The notes below the pieces were generated by a model, which worked only from the letters and a program-made list of their open reading frames with translations, was not told the origin of the DNA and did not search any database. From UBA5448 sp045536965 (lineage in GTDB: Bacteria > Bacillota > Clostridia > Oscillospirales > SIG627), in assembly GCA_045536965.1 (NCBI GenBank), contig JAZSON010000017.1:1-22708 (forward strand): a stretch of 22,708 nt of DNA. Direction: 5' to 3'. Numbering within the stretch: the first letter of the stretch is position 1; every line of letters begins with the position of its first letter. Shown here in pieces: positions 1 to 6,548 of the stretch. The translations under genes were made by a program, and so were the position numbers.

Positions 1-152
1 TTCATCCAAAATTCAAGAAAAATGAAGCATTTGCGAGATATTGCGAGGAAACAAGAGCTTTCGCACATTCGCAAGTGACGAGGTCGGCTACCTTTCGAGT
101 CAGGGCCGTTATGTCCGATCGCGGTGTAACACACCGCTACTTTCGGCTCAAC
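1..152 (-). other. Structured 5' leader of an off-window gene, or a small RNA
   Basis: The predicted transcript from the promoter at 159-187 has at least 150 nt without a convincing start codon and ribosome site. It can fold into successive hairpins. GCGGTGT/ACACCGC (minus strand, around 118-137) is closed by an outer CCGA/TCGG pair. A second stem pairs CGGC-CCT with AGG-ta-GCCG. The segment further on is rich in TTGCGA-like repeats. I compared it by eye with T-box, SAM, TPP, FMN, lysine, glycine, cobalamin, purine, THF and guanidine elements and with L10-type ribosomal leaders, and matched none. An ATG at 5-3 lies at the very edge and cannot be judged. The element may be a ribosomal-protein-type leader, another cis element or a small RNA; the sequence does not decide. 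Confidence 0.4.
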
Positions 153-158
153 GTGGGT

Positions 159-187
159 ATTTTAGCAAAAAAAGCGCCCTTTGTCAA
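159..187 (-). promoter_or_regulatory. Consensus sigma-A promoter reading off the left edge
   Basis: On the minus strand TTGACA (187-182) is followed by a 17-nt spacer and TAAAAT (164-159), which is nearly ideal for a sigma-A promoter. Transcription would start near 152 and run leftward out of the window. The promoter lies just downstream of the metallopeptidase gene, so it serves a separate unit whose gene is not in view. Confidence 0.75.
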
Positions 188-221
188 TAGCAATGTTTTG
201 TCGAAAGAAAAAATATTGCAT

Positions 222-824
222 TTATTCGGGCAACCGTCCGATCAACCCGCCACCATGCTCCCTCAGCCACCGACGCTCAACCTCAAACGCGGGCAAAATC
301 CGCTTGACCTCTTTCCAAAAACGCGGCGAATGATTCATCTCTTTGCGGTGACAAAGCTCATGTACCACAACATAATCCAAAACACTTTCGGGACAAAGCG
401 CCAAAAGACAATTGAAATTCAAATTACCCTTCGCAGAACAGCTTCCCCACCGCGACACCTGCCGTCGCACCGTAATCTTACCGACCGTCACCCCGACAAT
501 CGGTGCAAAAAATGCAACCCGCGCCGCCAGCATTTCCGCCGCCGACTCTTTGAGTTTACTCAATTCTTCCGTTGTCAATTTTTCTTGCAAGCGCGACTTC
601 TCAATTTCTTCTTTTTTTCGCACAGCAACCAATTTCCGTTTAATCCAATCGGCCTTGGCGGCAACAAATCGCCCGATTTCTTTTTCGGTCACAAAAAAGG
701 GCGCTCGCACCACACACCTTCCTCCCCGATGCACCTCAAGCGCAAGTGTTTTTCGGTTCGAGTAAATAATCTCCGCCGTCTGCCTCTCTCCGTTCAATGC
801 AAAATCCATACAACCGTATTTCAA
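222..824 (-). CDS. YgjP/DUF45-type zinc metallopeptidase (M48-like)
   Basis: This is a soluble protein of about 200 residues of the YgjP/DUF45 family, related to the M48/WLM-type metallopeptidases. The zinc site is clear: HELCH at about residues 155-159 with a third histidine in NHSPRFW at about 165, as expected for a gluzincin fold. The N-terminal half has the family pattern (NRKTLALEV, then VRAPFFVTEKEI and a WIKRKL helix). The substrate is unknown; members are sometimes called hydrolases only from the motif. The start is uncertain. The open frame extends to a TTG at 869, but the promoter -10 box lies at 860-865, so translation must begin downstream. TTG at 824 has an AGAGAG-like ribosome site 5-6 nt upstream; ATG at 809 (MDFALNGE) has none. 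Either gives a normal family length. The gene is divergent from the epimerase gene. Confidence 0.85.
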   Translation of the reverse strand: MKYGCMDFALNGERQTAEIIYSNRKTLALEVHRGGRCVVRAPFFVTEKEIGRFVAAKADWIKRKLVAVRKKEEIEKSRLQEKLTTEELSKLKESAAEMLAARVAFFAPIVGVTVGKITVRRQVSRWGSCSAKGNLNFNCLLALCPESVLDYVVVHELCHRKEMNHSPRFWKEVKRILPAFEVERRWLREHGGGLIGRLPE

Positions 825-859
825 GATATCTCTCTTTTCGTTTGAAATGTTCTTTGAGA

Positions 860-888
860 ATTGTAACAAAGATCGTCTCGCACGTCAA
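860..888 (-). promoter_or_regulatory. Promoter of the metallopeptidase gene
   Basis: Minus strand TTGACG (888-883), a 17-nt spacer and TACAAT (865-860). The inferred start of transcription near 853 rules out the longest reading-frame start at 869. It lies back to back with the epimerase promoter, with only about 20 bp between the two -35 boxes. Confidence 0.75.
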
Positions 889-907
889 GGTTTACTTGTA
901 TTTGCCC

Positions 908-936
908 TTGCAATCATCCGACTTTTATGATATTCT
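908..936 (+). promoter_or_regulatory. Probable promoter of the AGE epimerase gene
   Basis: TTGCAA (908-913), a 17-nt spacer and TATTCT (931-936). The -10 is two bases from consensus. It would give a leader of about 43 nt before the AAGGAG site at 972-977. Confidence 0.55.
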
Positions 937-985
937 TATCCTGTAAGTTTGCCTTACATTCAAAATCGTTTAAGGAGAATCCTTC

Positions 986-2146
986 ATGAATTACAGAAGT
1001 GATTTACTCAATACCATCCTCCCCTTCTGGCTCAAAGGCGCCATCGACTATGAAAACGGCGGCATTTTCACAAACCTCGACCGCGAAGGCAATATTTACG
1101 GCAGAGAAAAAAGCGTGTGGTTCCAAGGCAGAGCCCTCTGGGTCTTTTCCAAGGCGTATAACTGCATCGAAAAGAACCCCGAATTTTTAAAAGCCGCCTC
1201 CTGTATCTATTCATTCCTGCCCAAATGCACCGACAAAGACGGCAGAATGTTCTTCACCGTCACCGAAGACGGCAGAGAAATTCAAAAACGCAGATATTAT
1301 TTCTCCGAAACCTTCGCCGCCATCGGCTGCGCCGAATACTATAAAGCCACGCGGGACGAAGCCGCATTAAAGGCCGCCGAAACCTACTTCGACGTAGCCT
1401 ACGAATGCTTCACGGGTAAAAGAAAAAATCAACCCAAATTCAATCCCGAAACACTGAACGGCAAAGCCCTCTCCCCCGTTATGATCATGCTTTCCACCGC
1501 ACAGACCATGCGGAGCATGAATTCCGAAAGAAAAGCATTCTATGCCGACATCGCCAAAGAATGCCTCAATGAAATTCTCCGCGGCGGATACCTGACCGAA
1601 AAAGCCCTACTGGAAAGCGTTGACCGCAGCGGCAAACCCCTCGATACCCCCAGCGGCCGCATCGTCAATCCCGGTCACTCCATGGAAGCGGCATGGTTTG
1701 TCATCAGTGAAGGCATCGTCACGGGAAACAGGGAAGCCATCGAAGCAGGCAAACGTATCATCGACATCACCCTCCCACTCGGCTGGGACAAAGCCCACGG
1801 CGGCATCATCGCCTTCACCGATGTTGCAGGAAAACCGCCCGTGCAGCTTGAATGGGATATGAAGCTGTGGTGGCCGCAATGCGAAACCATCATCGCCGCC
1901 AAACTTGCTTATCTTGTTTTCGGCGACGAAAAATACAAAAAGCTTTATGAAGACACCGTGGCCTACTGCGACAAATTCTTCGTCGATAAAGACTGCGGCG
2001 AATGGTACGGCTATCTCCACTATGACAACTCTGTTTCCACCGACCTGAAGGGCAATATCTTCAAGGGTCCCTTCCACGTGCCGCGTCTTTACATGGCCAT
2101 GGCTATGATGGAAGAAAACGGCGGCATTCTGGAATATATGCAATAA
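986..2146 (+). CDS. AGE family epimerase/isomerase (N-acylglucosamine 2-epimerase-like)
   Basis: A cytoplasmic (alpha/alpha)6-barrel sugar epimerase of 386 residues, the usual length for the N-acyl-D-glucosamine 2-epimerase family. Such enzymes interconvert C2 epimers, for example N-acetylglucosamine and N-acetylmannosamine in sialic acid use, or cellobiose/mannose-type sugars. Family landmarks are YENGGIFTNLD near the N-terminus, NPGHSMEAAW with His231, KLWWPQCE, GEWYGYLHYD and GPFHVPR with His364. His231 and His364 are spaced like the catalytic pair of characterised AGE enzymes (133 residues apart). AAGGAG at 972-977 sits 8 nt before the ATG. No sialate lyase, kinase or transporter gene lies next to it, so the substrate cannot be fixed by context. 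It appears to be a single-gene unit. Confidence 0.9.
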   Translation: MNYRSDLLNTILPFWLKGAIDYENGGIFTNLDREGNIYGREKSVWFQGRALWVFSKAYNCIEKNPEFLKAASCIYSFLPKCTDKDGRMFFTVTEDGREIQKRRYYFSETFAAIGCAEYYKATRDEAALKAAETYFDVAYECFTGKRKNQPKFNPETLNGKALSPVMIMLSTAQTMRSMNSERKAFYADIAKECLNEILRGGYLTEKALLESVDRSGKPLDTPSGRIVNPGHSMEAAWFVISEGIVTGNREAIEAGKRIIDITLPLGWDKAHGGIIAFTDVAGKPPVQLEWDMKLWWPQCETIIAAKLAYLVFGDEKYKKLYEDTVAYCDKFFVDKDCGEWYGYLHYDNSVSTDLKGNIFKGPFHVPRLYMAMAMMEENGGILEYMQ

Positions 2147-2185
2147 ACACTCCGCCTCGGCCGGGCAAAAATCACACAATTCGGT

Positions 2186-2215
2186 AAAGGAACAGATAAG
2201 ACTGTCTGTTCCTTT
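2186..2215 (+). terminator. Hairpin after the epimerase gene (cassette copy 1)
   Basis: AAAGGAACAGATA (2186-2198) pairs with TGTCTGTTCCTTT (2203-2215), 13 pairs including one G-U, around a 4-nt loop. The tail is T-rich but interrupted (TTTATTTACTTT), so it is a moderate intrinsic terminator. The tail doubles as the -35 region of the next promoter. The same arrangement recurs at 2723-2783. Confidence 0.6.
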
Positions 2216-2216
2216 A

Positions 2217-2245
2217 TTTACTTTCAAAATGCTTTGTGGTATAAT
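2217..2245 (+). promoter_or_regulatory. Promoter ahead of the pyruvate kinase relic (cassette copy 1)
   Basis: TTTACT (2217-2222), a 17-nt spacer and a perfect TATAAT (2240-2245). It directly abuts the hairpin at 2186-2215. It would have driven the pyruvate kinase gene now left as a relic, and may still fire. Confidence 0.65.
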
Positions 2246-2337
2246 AGCACGAAAAAAATGCGGAAAATAGGCTTAAAACGTCTCGTTTGTACCGATGGCC
2301 GCCCGCAAAACCACAACCGATTTTCGGGTGAAAAACC

Positions 2338-2736
2338 GTGAGAAAAACAAAAATTATTTGTACGATCGGCCCGGCAAGTGCCAATGAAAAAACCTTGACA
2401 CAGATGTGTTTGTCGGGCATGAACGTTGCCGGACTCAACTTTTCCCACGGCACGCATGCCGAGCACAAAGAATAAATCGACCTGATCAGACAAGTCCGCG
2501 AAAATCCGGGTATGCCCATCCCCATCATGCCGGACACAAAGGCAGGCGTTTCTTCTCTGCGACAGTTTTCGAATGACAACGGCGGCGAAAGGATTGATAT
2601 CATTGCTAAGATCGAAAACCAAGCGGGCGTCGATAATATTGAAGAAATAGGCGAGGCCTGCGAGGGCATCATGATCTCACGCCGCGACACTCCTCCGTCA
2701 AACAAAAATCGTATAAAAACGCAAAGGAATGGATAA
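2338..2736 (+). pseudogene. pyk: Pyruvate kinase relic (internal deletion, stop codon, lost C-terminus)
   Basis: Reading from GTG at 2338, the frame gives the characteristic pyruvate kinase N-terminus (RKTKIICTIGPAS, then GMNVAGLNFSHGTHAEHKE). It is cut by TAA at 2473-2475. The same frame continues through IDLIRQVRENPGMPIPIM-PDTK, which matches the region just before the DTKGPEIR motif. It then jumps, near 2540, to NGGERIDIIAKIENQAGVDNIEEI, which lies over a hundred residues further on in real enzymes. It degenerates after GIMISRRD (normally GIMVARGD). The B domain, most of the catalytic barrel and the whole C-terminal domain are gone. The family start is normally ATG; here it is GTG without a good ribosome site. 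A 132-codon relic cannot be an active enzyme (normally about 470-590 residues). A functional copy is presumably elsewhere. Confidence 0.9.
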
Positions 2737-2753
2737 AAACTATCCATTCCTTT
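2723..2753 (+). terminator. Hairpin before the C39 lipoprotein gene (cassette copy 2)
   Basis: AAAGGAATGGATA (2723-2735) pairs perfectly over 13 bp with TATCCATTCCTTT (2741-2753) around a 5-nt A-rich loop. It is followed by GTTTACTT. It has the same outer stem sequence (AAAGGAA/TTCCTTT) and layout as the hairpin at 2186-2215, but the inner stem differs by paired changes. Both arms changed together, so base pairing has been kept. Confidence 0.65.
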
Positions 2754-2754
2754 G

Positions 2755-2783
2755 TTTACTTGCAGAGTATTATATGGTATAAT
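2755..2783 (+). promoter_or_regulatory. Promoter of the C39 lipoprotein gene (cassette copy 2)
   Basis: TTTACT (2755-2760), a 17-nt spacer and TATAAT (2778-2783), identical in box sequence and spacing to the promoter at 2217-2245. It is the likely start of the transcript carrying the lipoprotein gene and, by read-through, uvrB, uvrA and the two genes after them. Confidence 0.7.
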
Positions 2784-2856
2784 AATAGCGTGTCGGATTG
2801 TCTTTTGAATCCGCACCGTCCGTATTATCCCCACCCATCCGATGAGAGGAATCGTC

Positions 2857-4503
2857 ATGAAACAATTCGTATCCCTCCTGCTTTCTTTGTTGTTTGTATT
2901 TTCGCCGCTTGTCGGTTGCTCCGATTCCGATCCGCTCAATCACAAGACGGAAGCAAAGGCGCTCGAAAGCATCCTTCTTGACAAGGACCTCACCGAGCTT
3001 TCCGAACTGAACGGCATCGTCAAAATAGACTCCGTTTCCGCGGGACTTGACACGTATTCGTTTGATACCTATATTTTTGATCTGAAGCAAAACAAGCTGC
3101 TGTGCACCGTTTCCTTTTCGGAGGGCGCATGGGTAAGCGGACTGACCGAAAAAGGGTTTTATACTGTCGACACTGCCGCCAAGGTGCTTACGGTATATGA
3201 TCGCTTCGGCGCCGTCGTGAAGGAGCAGGCCTTGCAAAACGTAGCAGAACCGATAAACTTTTGTGCCTTGAGCGAGAACGAAAAAATTTTTCTCTATTCC
3301 AATGCCAAAGGGTCGCAGATCACACGCGTCGACCTATCCGACCTCAGCCAAAGCAGCATAGACGTTCACGCACCGCTGCGCGACGTCCTGTCCTTCCGAA
3401 ACGATGTCCTGCGCGCGGTCAGCATCGACGGCAGGGTGCTTGAAATCGATCTGACCAAGGCAAGCTGTGCCTGCTTGCTCGACGATAAAAGAGTCACGTT
3501 GTATTCTCCCGACTATTGTCTGGGTGAAACCGAAACCAATTTTTTGGCGGCAAACGCTGATGCCGACTATTATATTCCCATTTCCTCCGCCGACGAAATT
3601 TTTGTGGGCATCTGGGGGAACGGCTTCGCCACGACCGCTTTTTCCGGAAAGCACTGCATTCGCATCTACGATTTGAAAAGCAGCACCCTTTCCTATTGTT
3701 ACTCAACGCTTCCCGTAGAAAAAGTGTGCCGCACAAGTGGCGGAAGCATCTTGGCAGTGGTCGGCTCCGCAATGGAAAAAAAGCACCGGATCACCATACT
3801 CTCCCCATCCGCCTCCGAAGCACTCACCCTTTTAACCCAAGATGTCACACTCAACACCGAGGGAGAAACGGAGGATGATCGGGACGTCACCATCACACCG
3901 ACCGTAATGATCAAAAACGTCCCCTTGATCCCGCAGATGCCAAGCTATCCCACGGGATGTGAAGCCGTAAGCACCGTCATGGCTCTGCAATATGCGGGAT
4001 ACGCCATTTCGGTTGAAGACTTCATCACGCAATATTTACCGAAAAGCCGCGAGTTTTATATAGAAAACGGCAAAAACTTCGGTCCCGACCCGTACGAATA
4101 CTTTATAGGCAACCCCAAATCCGCCGCTTCATACGGTTGCATGGCGCCGGTGATCGAGAAGGCTCTCGGAGCCTGTCTGGAGGATACCGACAAGGCAAAC
4201 AATATAACGGGCATGTCGCTTCCCGAAATTTGTGAGCAATATGTGAAAAACGGCACCCCCGTCATCCTGTGGGCAACCATAAAAATGCGGGAGACCAATC
4301 CCGTCAACTCCTGGTATTTAAGCGACGGCACCCGTTTCACCTGGCCGGGAAACGAGCACTGTATGCTGCTGGTAGGCTATGATGACACAAGCTATTATTT
4401 TCATGACCCCTATACAGGAAAGCTGGCAAGCTTCGAAAAACAGCTGTGCGAGGATCGGTTTGCCGAAATGGGCAGACAGGCTCTTGTGATTATGCCGCAG
4501 TAA
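2857..4503 (+). CDS. Lipoprotein with C-terminal C39-like cysteine peptidase domain
   Basis: A 548-residue predicted surface lipoprotein. The start MKQFVSL at 2857 is chosen because GAGAGGA (2844-2850) lies 6 nt upstream; the ATG at 2842 falls inside that site. A hydrophobic signal ends in the lipobox LVGC, so the mature protein should be membrane-anchored by Cys. Residues of about 30-330 are repetitive beta-strand segments of propeller-like character (for example DTYIFDLKQNKLL, ITRVDLSDLSQ, RIYDLKSSTLS) without a named family I can assign. Residues of about 355-545 form a Peptidase_C39_2 (YvpB-like) domain: Cys368 in YPTGCEAVS, His501 in NEHCMLLVGYD and Asp517 in FHDPYTG are the likely catalytic residues. 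Its substrate is unknown. The stop lies 41 nt before uvrB, so co-transcription is likely. Confidence 0.85.
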   Translation: MKQFVSLLLSLLFVFSPLVGCSDSDPLNHKTEAKALESILLDKDLTELSELNGIVKIDSVSAGLDTYSFDTYIFDLKQNKLLCTVSFSEGAWVSGLTEKGFYTVDTAAKVLTVYDRFGAVVKEQALQNVAEPINFCALSENEKIFLYSNAKGSQITRVDLSDLSQSSIDVHAPLRDVLSFRNDVLRAVSIDGRVLEIDLTKASCACLLDDKRVTLYSPDYCLGETETNFLAANADADYYIPISSADEIFVGIWGNGFATTAFSGKHCIRIYDLKSSTLSYCYSTLPVEKVCRTSGGSILAVVGSAMEKKHRITILSPSASEALTLLTQDVTLNTEGETEDDRDVTITPTVMIKNVPLIPQMPSYPTGCEAVSTVMALQYAGYAISVEDFITQYLPKSREFYIENGKNFGPDPYEYFIGNPKSAASYGCMAPVIEKALGACLEDTDKANNITGMSLPEICEQYVKNGTPVILWATIKMRETNPVNSWYLSDGTRFTWPGNEHCMLLVGYDDTSYYFHDPYTGKLASFEKQLCEDRFAEMGRQALVIMPQ

Positions 4504-4544
4504 CCGCCGTCGTTTACAAAAACGGAGAAAGGAGTGAGAACACC

Positions 4545-6548
4545 TTGGACAAATTCAAGCTGATTTCCGATTACAAGCCAACGGGCGACCAACCCGAAGC
4601 CATCAAAGCCCTTGCCGACGGTGTTTTGCAGGGATACAAAGAACAAACGCTTTTGGGCGTTACGGGTTCGGGCAAAACATTTACCATGGCAAACATCATC
4701 CAAAAAGTCAACCGCCCGACCCTCGTTCTCGCCCATAACAAAACCCTTGCCGCACAGCTTTGCAGCGAGCTTCGCTCTTATTTCCCTGAAAACGCGGTTG
4801 AATATTTTGTTTCGTATTACGACTATTATCAACCCGAAGCGTATGTACCGGGAAAAGACTTATACATTGAAAAAGATGCCGCCATCAACGACGAGATCGA
4901 CAAGCTGCGCCACGCCGCCACCTGTTCGGTCATTGAGCGTCGGGATGTAATCGTCGTTTCCAGTGTCAGTTGTATCTACAACTTGGGTAATCCGGAGGAA
5001 TACCGCAGTATGGTCATTTCTCTCCGCCCGGGGATGCCGCTTTCCCGCCAAAAGCTGCTTGCCCGTTTGGTGGATTTGCAATACGAGCGCAACGATATAA
5101 ATTTCACCCGCAACCATTTTCGTGTGCGGGGTGATGTGGTAGACATTTTCCCCGCGGGACAAAGCGAGATTGCCATCCGCGTGGAATTTTTCGGCGACGA
5201 AGTGGATGCCGTCTATGAGGTTCACGCCTTGACGGGCGTAGTCAAATCCTCTCTGACACACGCCATTATCTATCCCGCCAGCCACTACGTTACCTCTCCC
5301 GAAAAGCGCGAAGAAGCCATCGCCCAGATCATGCGCGAAATGGAAGCGCAGGTCTCAGCCTTCACCGAACAAGGAAAACTGATCGAAGCGCAACGCCTGT
5401 CCGAGCGAGTCAGATATGACATGGAAATGATCCGCGAGGTCGGCTACTGTTCAGGCATCGAAAACTATTCCCGCATCTTCGCAGGTCTTCCCGCGGGAAG
5501 CACTCCCTACTGCCTGCTCGATTATTTCCCCGAAGATTATCTTTTGATCGTCGATGAATCCCATGTCACCCTCCCCCAAATAAGGGGCATGAGCGCGGGT
5601 GATTTTGCAAGAAAAAAGAATTTGGTTGATTTTGGCTTTCGTCTGCCAAGCGCCTTTGATAACCGCCCCTTGAATTTTGACGAGTTTACAAAGAAAGTCG
5701 GGCAAGTTCTCTATGTCAGCGCCACCCCCGGCGATTATGAGCTTGATCGTAGCGAAAAAGTAGTCGAACAGCTCATCCGTCCTACGGGCCTTCTCGACCC
5801 CGCGGTCGAGGTTCGTCCGACCGAAGGCCAAATCGACGATATTATCAGCGAAATCCAACAGCGTGTTGACCGCGGCGAACGCTCTCTGGTGATTACACTG
5901 ACCAAACAAATGGCCGAAGATCTGACCGACTTTTTGTTGCAACGCGGTCTGCGTGTGCGATACATGCACCACGCAGTGGAAACCATGGAAAGAACCGAAC
6001 TTTTGCGGGATCTGCGCAAAGGAAAATTTGATGTTTTGGTTGGAATCAATCTTTTGCGCGAAGGATTGGATCTGCCCGAAGTTTCGCTTGTGACCATTCT
6101 CGATGCCGACAAGGAAGGCTTCTTGCGCAGCACTTCCAGTTTAATACAAATCATCGGACGCGCCGCCCGCCACGCCGAGGGCAAGGTGCTCCTTTATGCC
6201 GACACCGTCACCGACTCCATGCGCATCGCCATGGAAAAAACCGCGGCGCGGCGAAAGATTCAATCCGATTATAATGCGGCGCACGGCATCACGCCTCGCA
6301 CCGTCGTCAAACCGATTACCGAACAGGAGACCGTTACCCGCAAAGTAGACGATACCAAACGGCACATGAACAAGGCCGAACGGGAAAAAATGATCCTGCA
6401 ACTGACCGAAGAAATGAAAAAAGCCGCCGGTCTTTTAGATTTCGAATATGCCGCAGAACTGCGGGATAAGATCAAAAAACTGACAGAAAAAGAACAAGAG
6501 GGAAAACATGGCAAGAAACAGTCTGTCCGTCCGGGGCGCCCGGGTTAA
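4545..6548 (+). CDS. uvrB: UvrABC excinuclease subunit B
   Basis: UvrB is the DNA-damage verification helicase-like subunit of nucleotide excision repair. It is loaded by UvrA and recruits UvrC. The frame is open from 4446, but TTG at 4545 gives the family start (DKFKLISDYKPTGDQPEAI) with AAAGGAG at 4528-4534, giving 667 residues, the normal size. Visible motifs are Walker A GVTGSGKT at 38-45, the beta-hairpin region YYDYYQPEAYVPGKD, the DESH box, the helicase C motif EGLDLPEVSLV with QIIGRAARH, and a C-terminal UVR domain (EEMKKAAGLLDFEYAAELRD) for UvrC contact. One oddity: the motif normally read as H(S/H)(D/E)I..T.ER is HHAVETMER, with Ala at the usually acidic place (codon 5973-5975). The last 41 nt overlap uvrA in another frame. 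Confidence 0.97.
   Translation: MDKFKLISDYKPTGDQPEAIKALADGVLQGYKEQTLLGVTGSGKTFTMANIIQKVNRPTLVLAHNKTLAAQLCSELRSYFPENAVEYFVSYYDYYQPEAYVPGKDLYIEKDAAINDEIDKLRHAATCSVIERRDVIVVSSVSCIYNLGNPEEYRSMVISLRPGMPLSRQKLLARLVDLQYERNDINFTRNHFRVRGDVVDIFPAGQSEIAIRVEFFGDEVDAVYEVHALTGVVKSSLTHAIIYPASHYVTSPEKREEAIAQIMREMEAQVSAFTEQGKLIEAQRLSERVRYDMEMIREVGYCSGIENYSRIFAGLPAGSTPYCLLDYFPEDYLLIVDESHVTLPQIRGMSAGDFARKKNLVDFGFRLPSAFDNRPLNFDEFTKKVGQVLYVSATPGDYELDRSEKVVEQLIRPTGLLDPAVEVRPTEGQIDDIISEIQQRVDRGERSLVITLTKQMAEDLTDFLLQRGLRVRYMHHAVETMERTELLRDLRKGKFDVLVGINLLREGLDLPEVSLVTILDADKEGFLRSTSSLIQIIGRAARHAEGKVLLYADTVTDSMRIAMEKTAARRKIQSDYNAAHGITPRTVVKPITEQETVTRKVDDTKRHMNKAEREKMILQLTEEMKKAAGLLDFEYAAELRDKIKKLTEKEQEGKHGKKQSVRPGRPG

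Noticed and set aside
75..845. Plus-strand open frame of 256 codons
   Set aside because: It is antisense to the metallopeptidase with its HELCH zinc site; the product has no family features.
2214..2939. Minus-strand open frame of 241 codons across the pyruvate kinase relic and both cassettes
   Set aside because: It crosses two hairpins and two promoters and the start of the lipoprotein gene, and shows no recognisable domain. The plus-strand pyruvate kinase text explains the region.
4446..4544. N-terminal extension of uvrB
   Set aside because: The 33 extra codons overlap the lipoprotein gene and match no UvrB; TTG at 4545 has a proper ribosome site and gives the family start.
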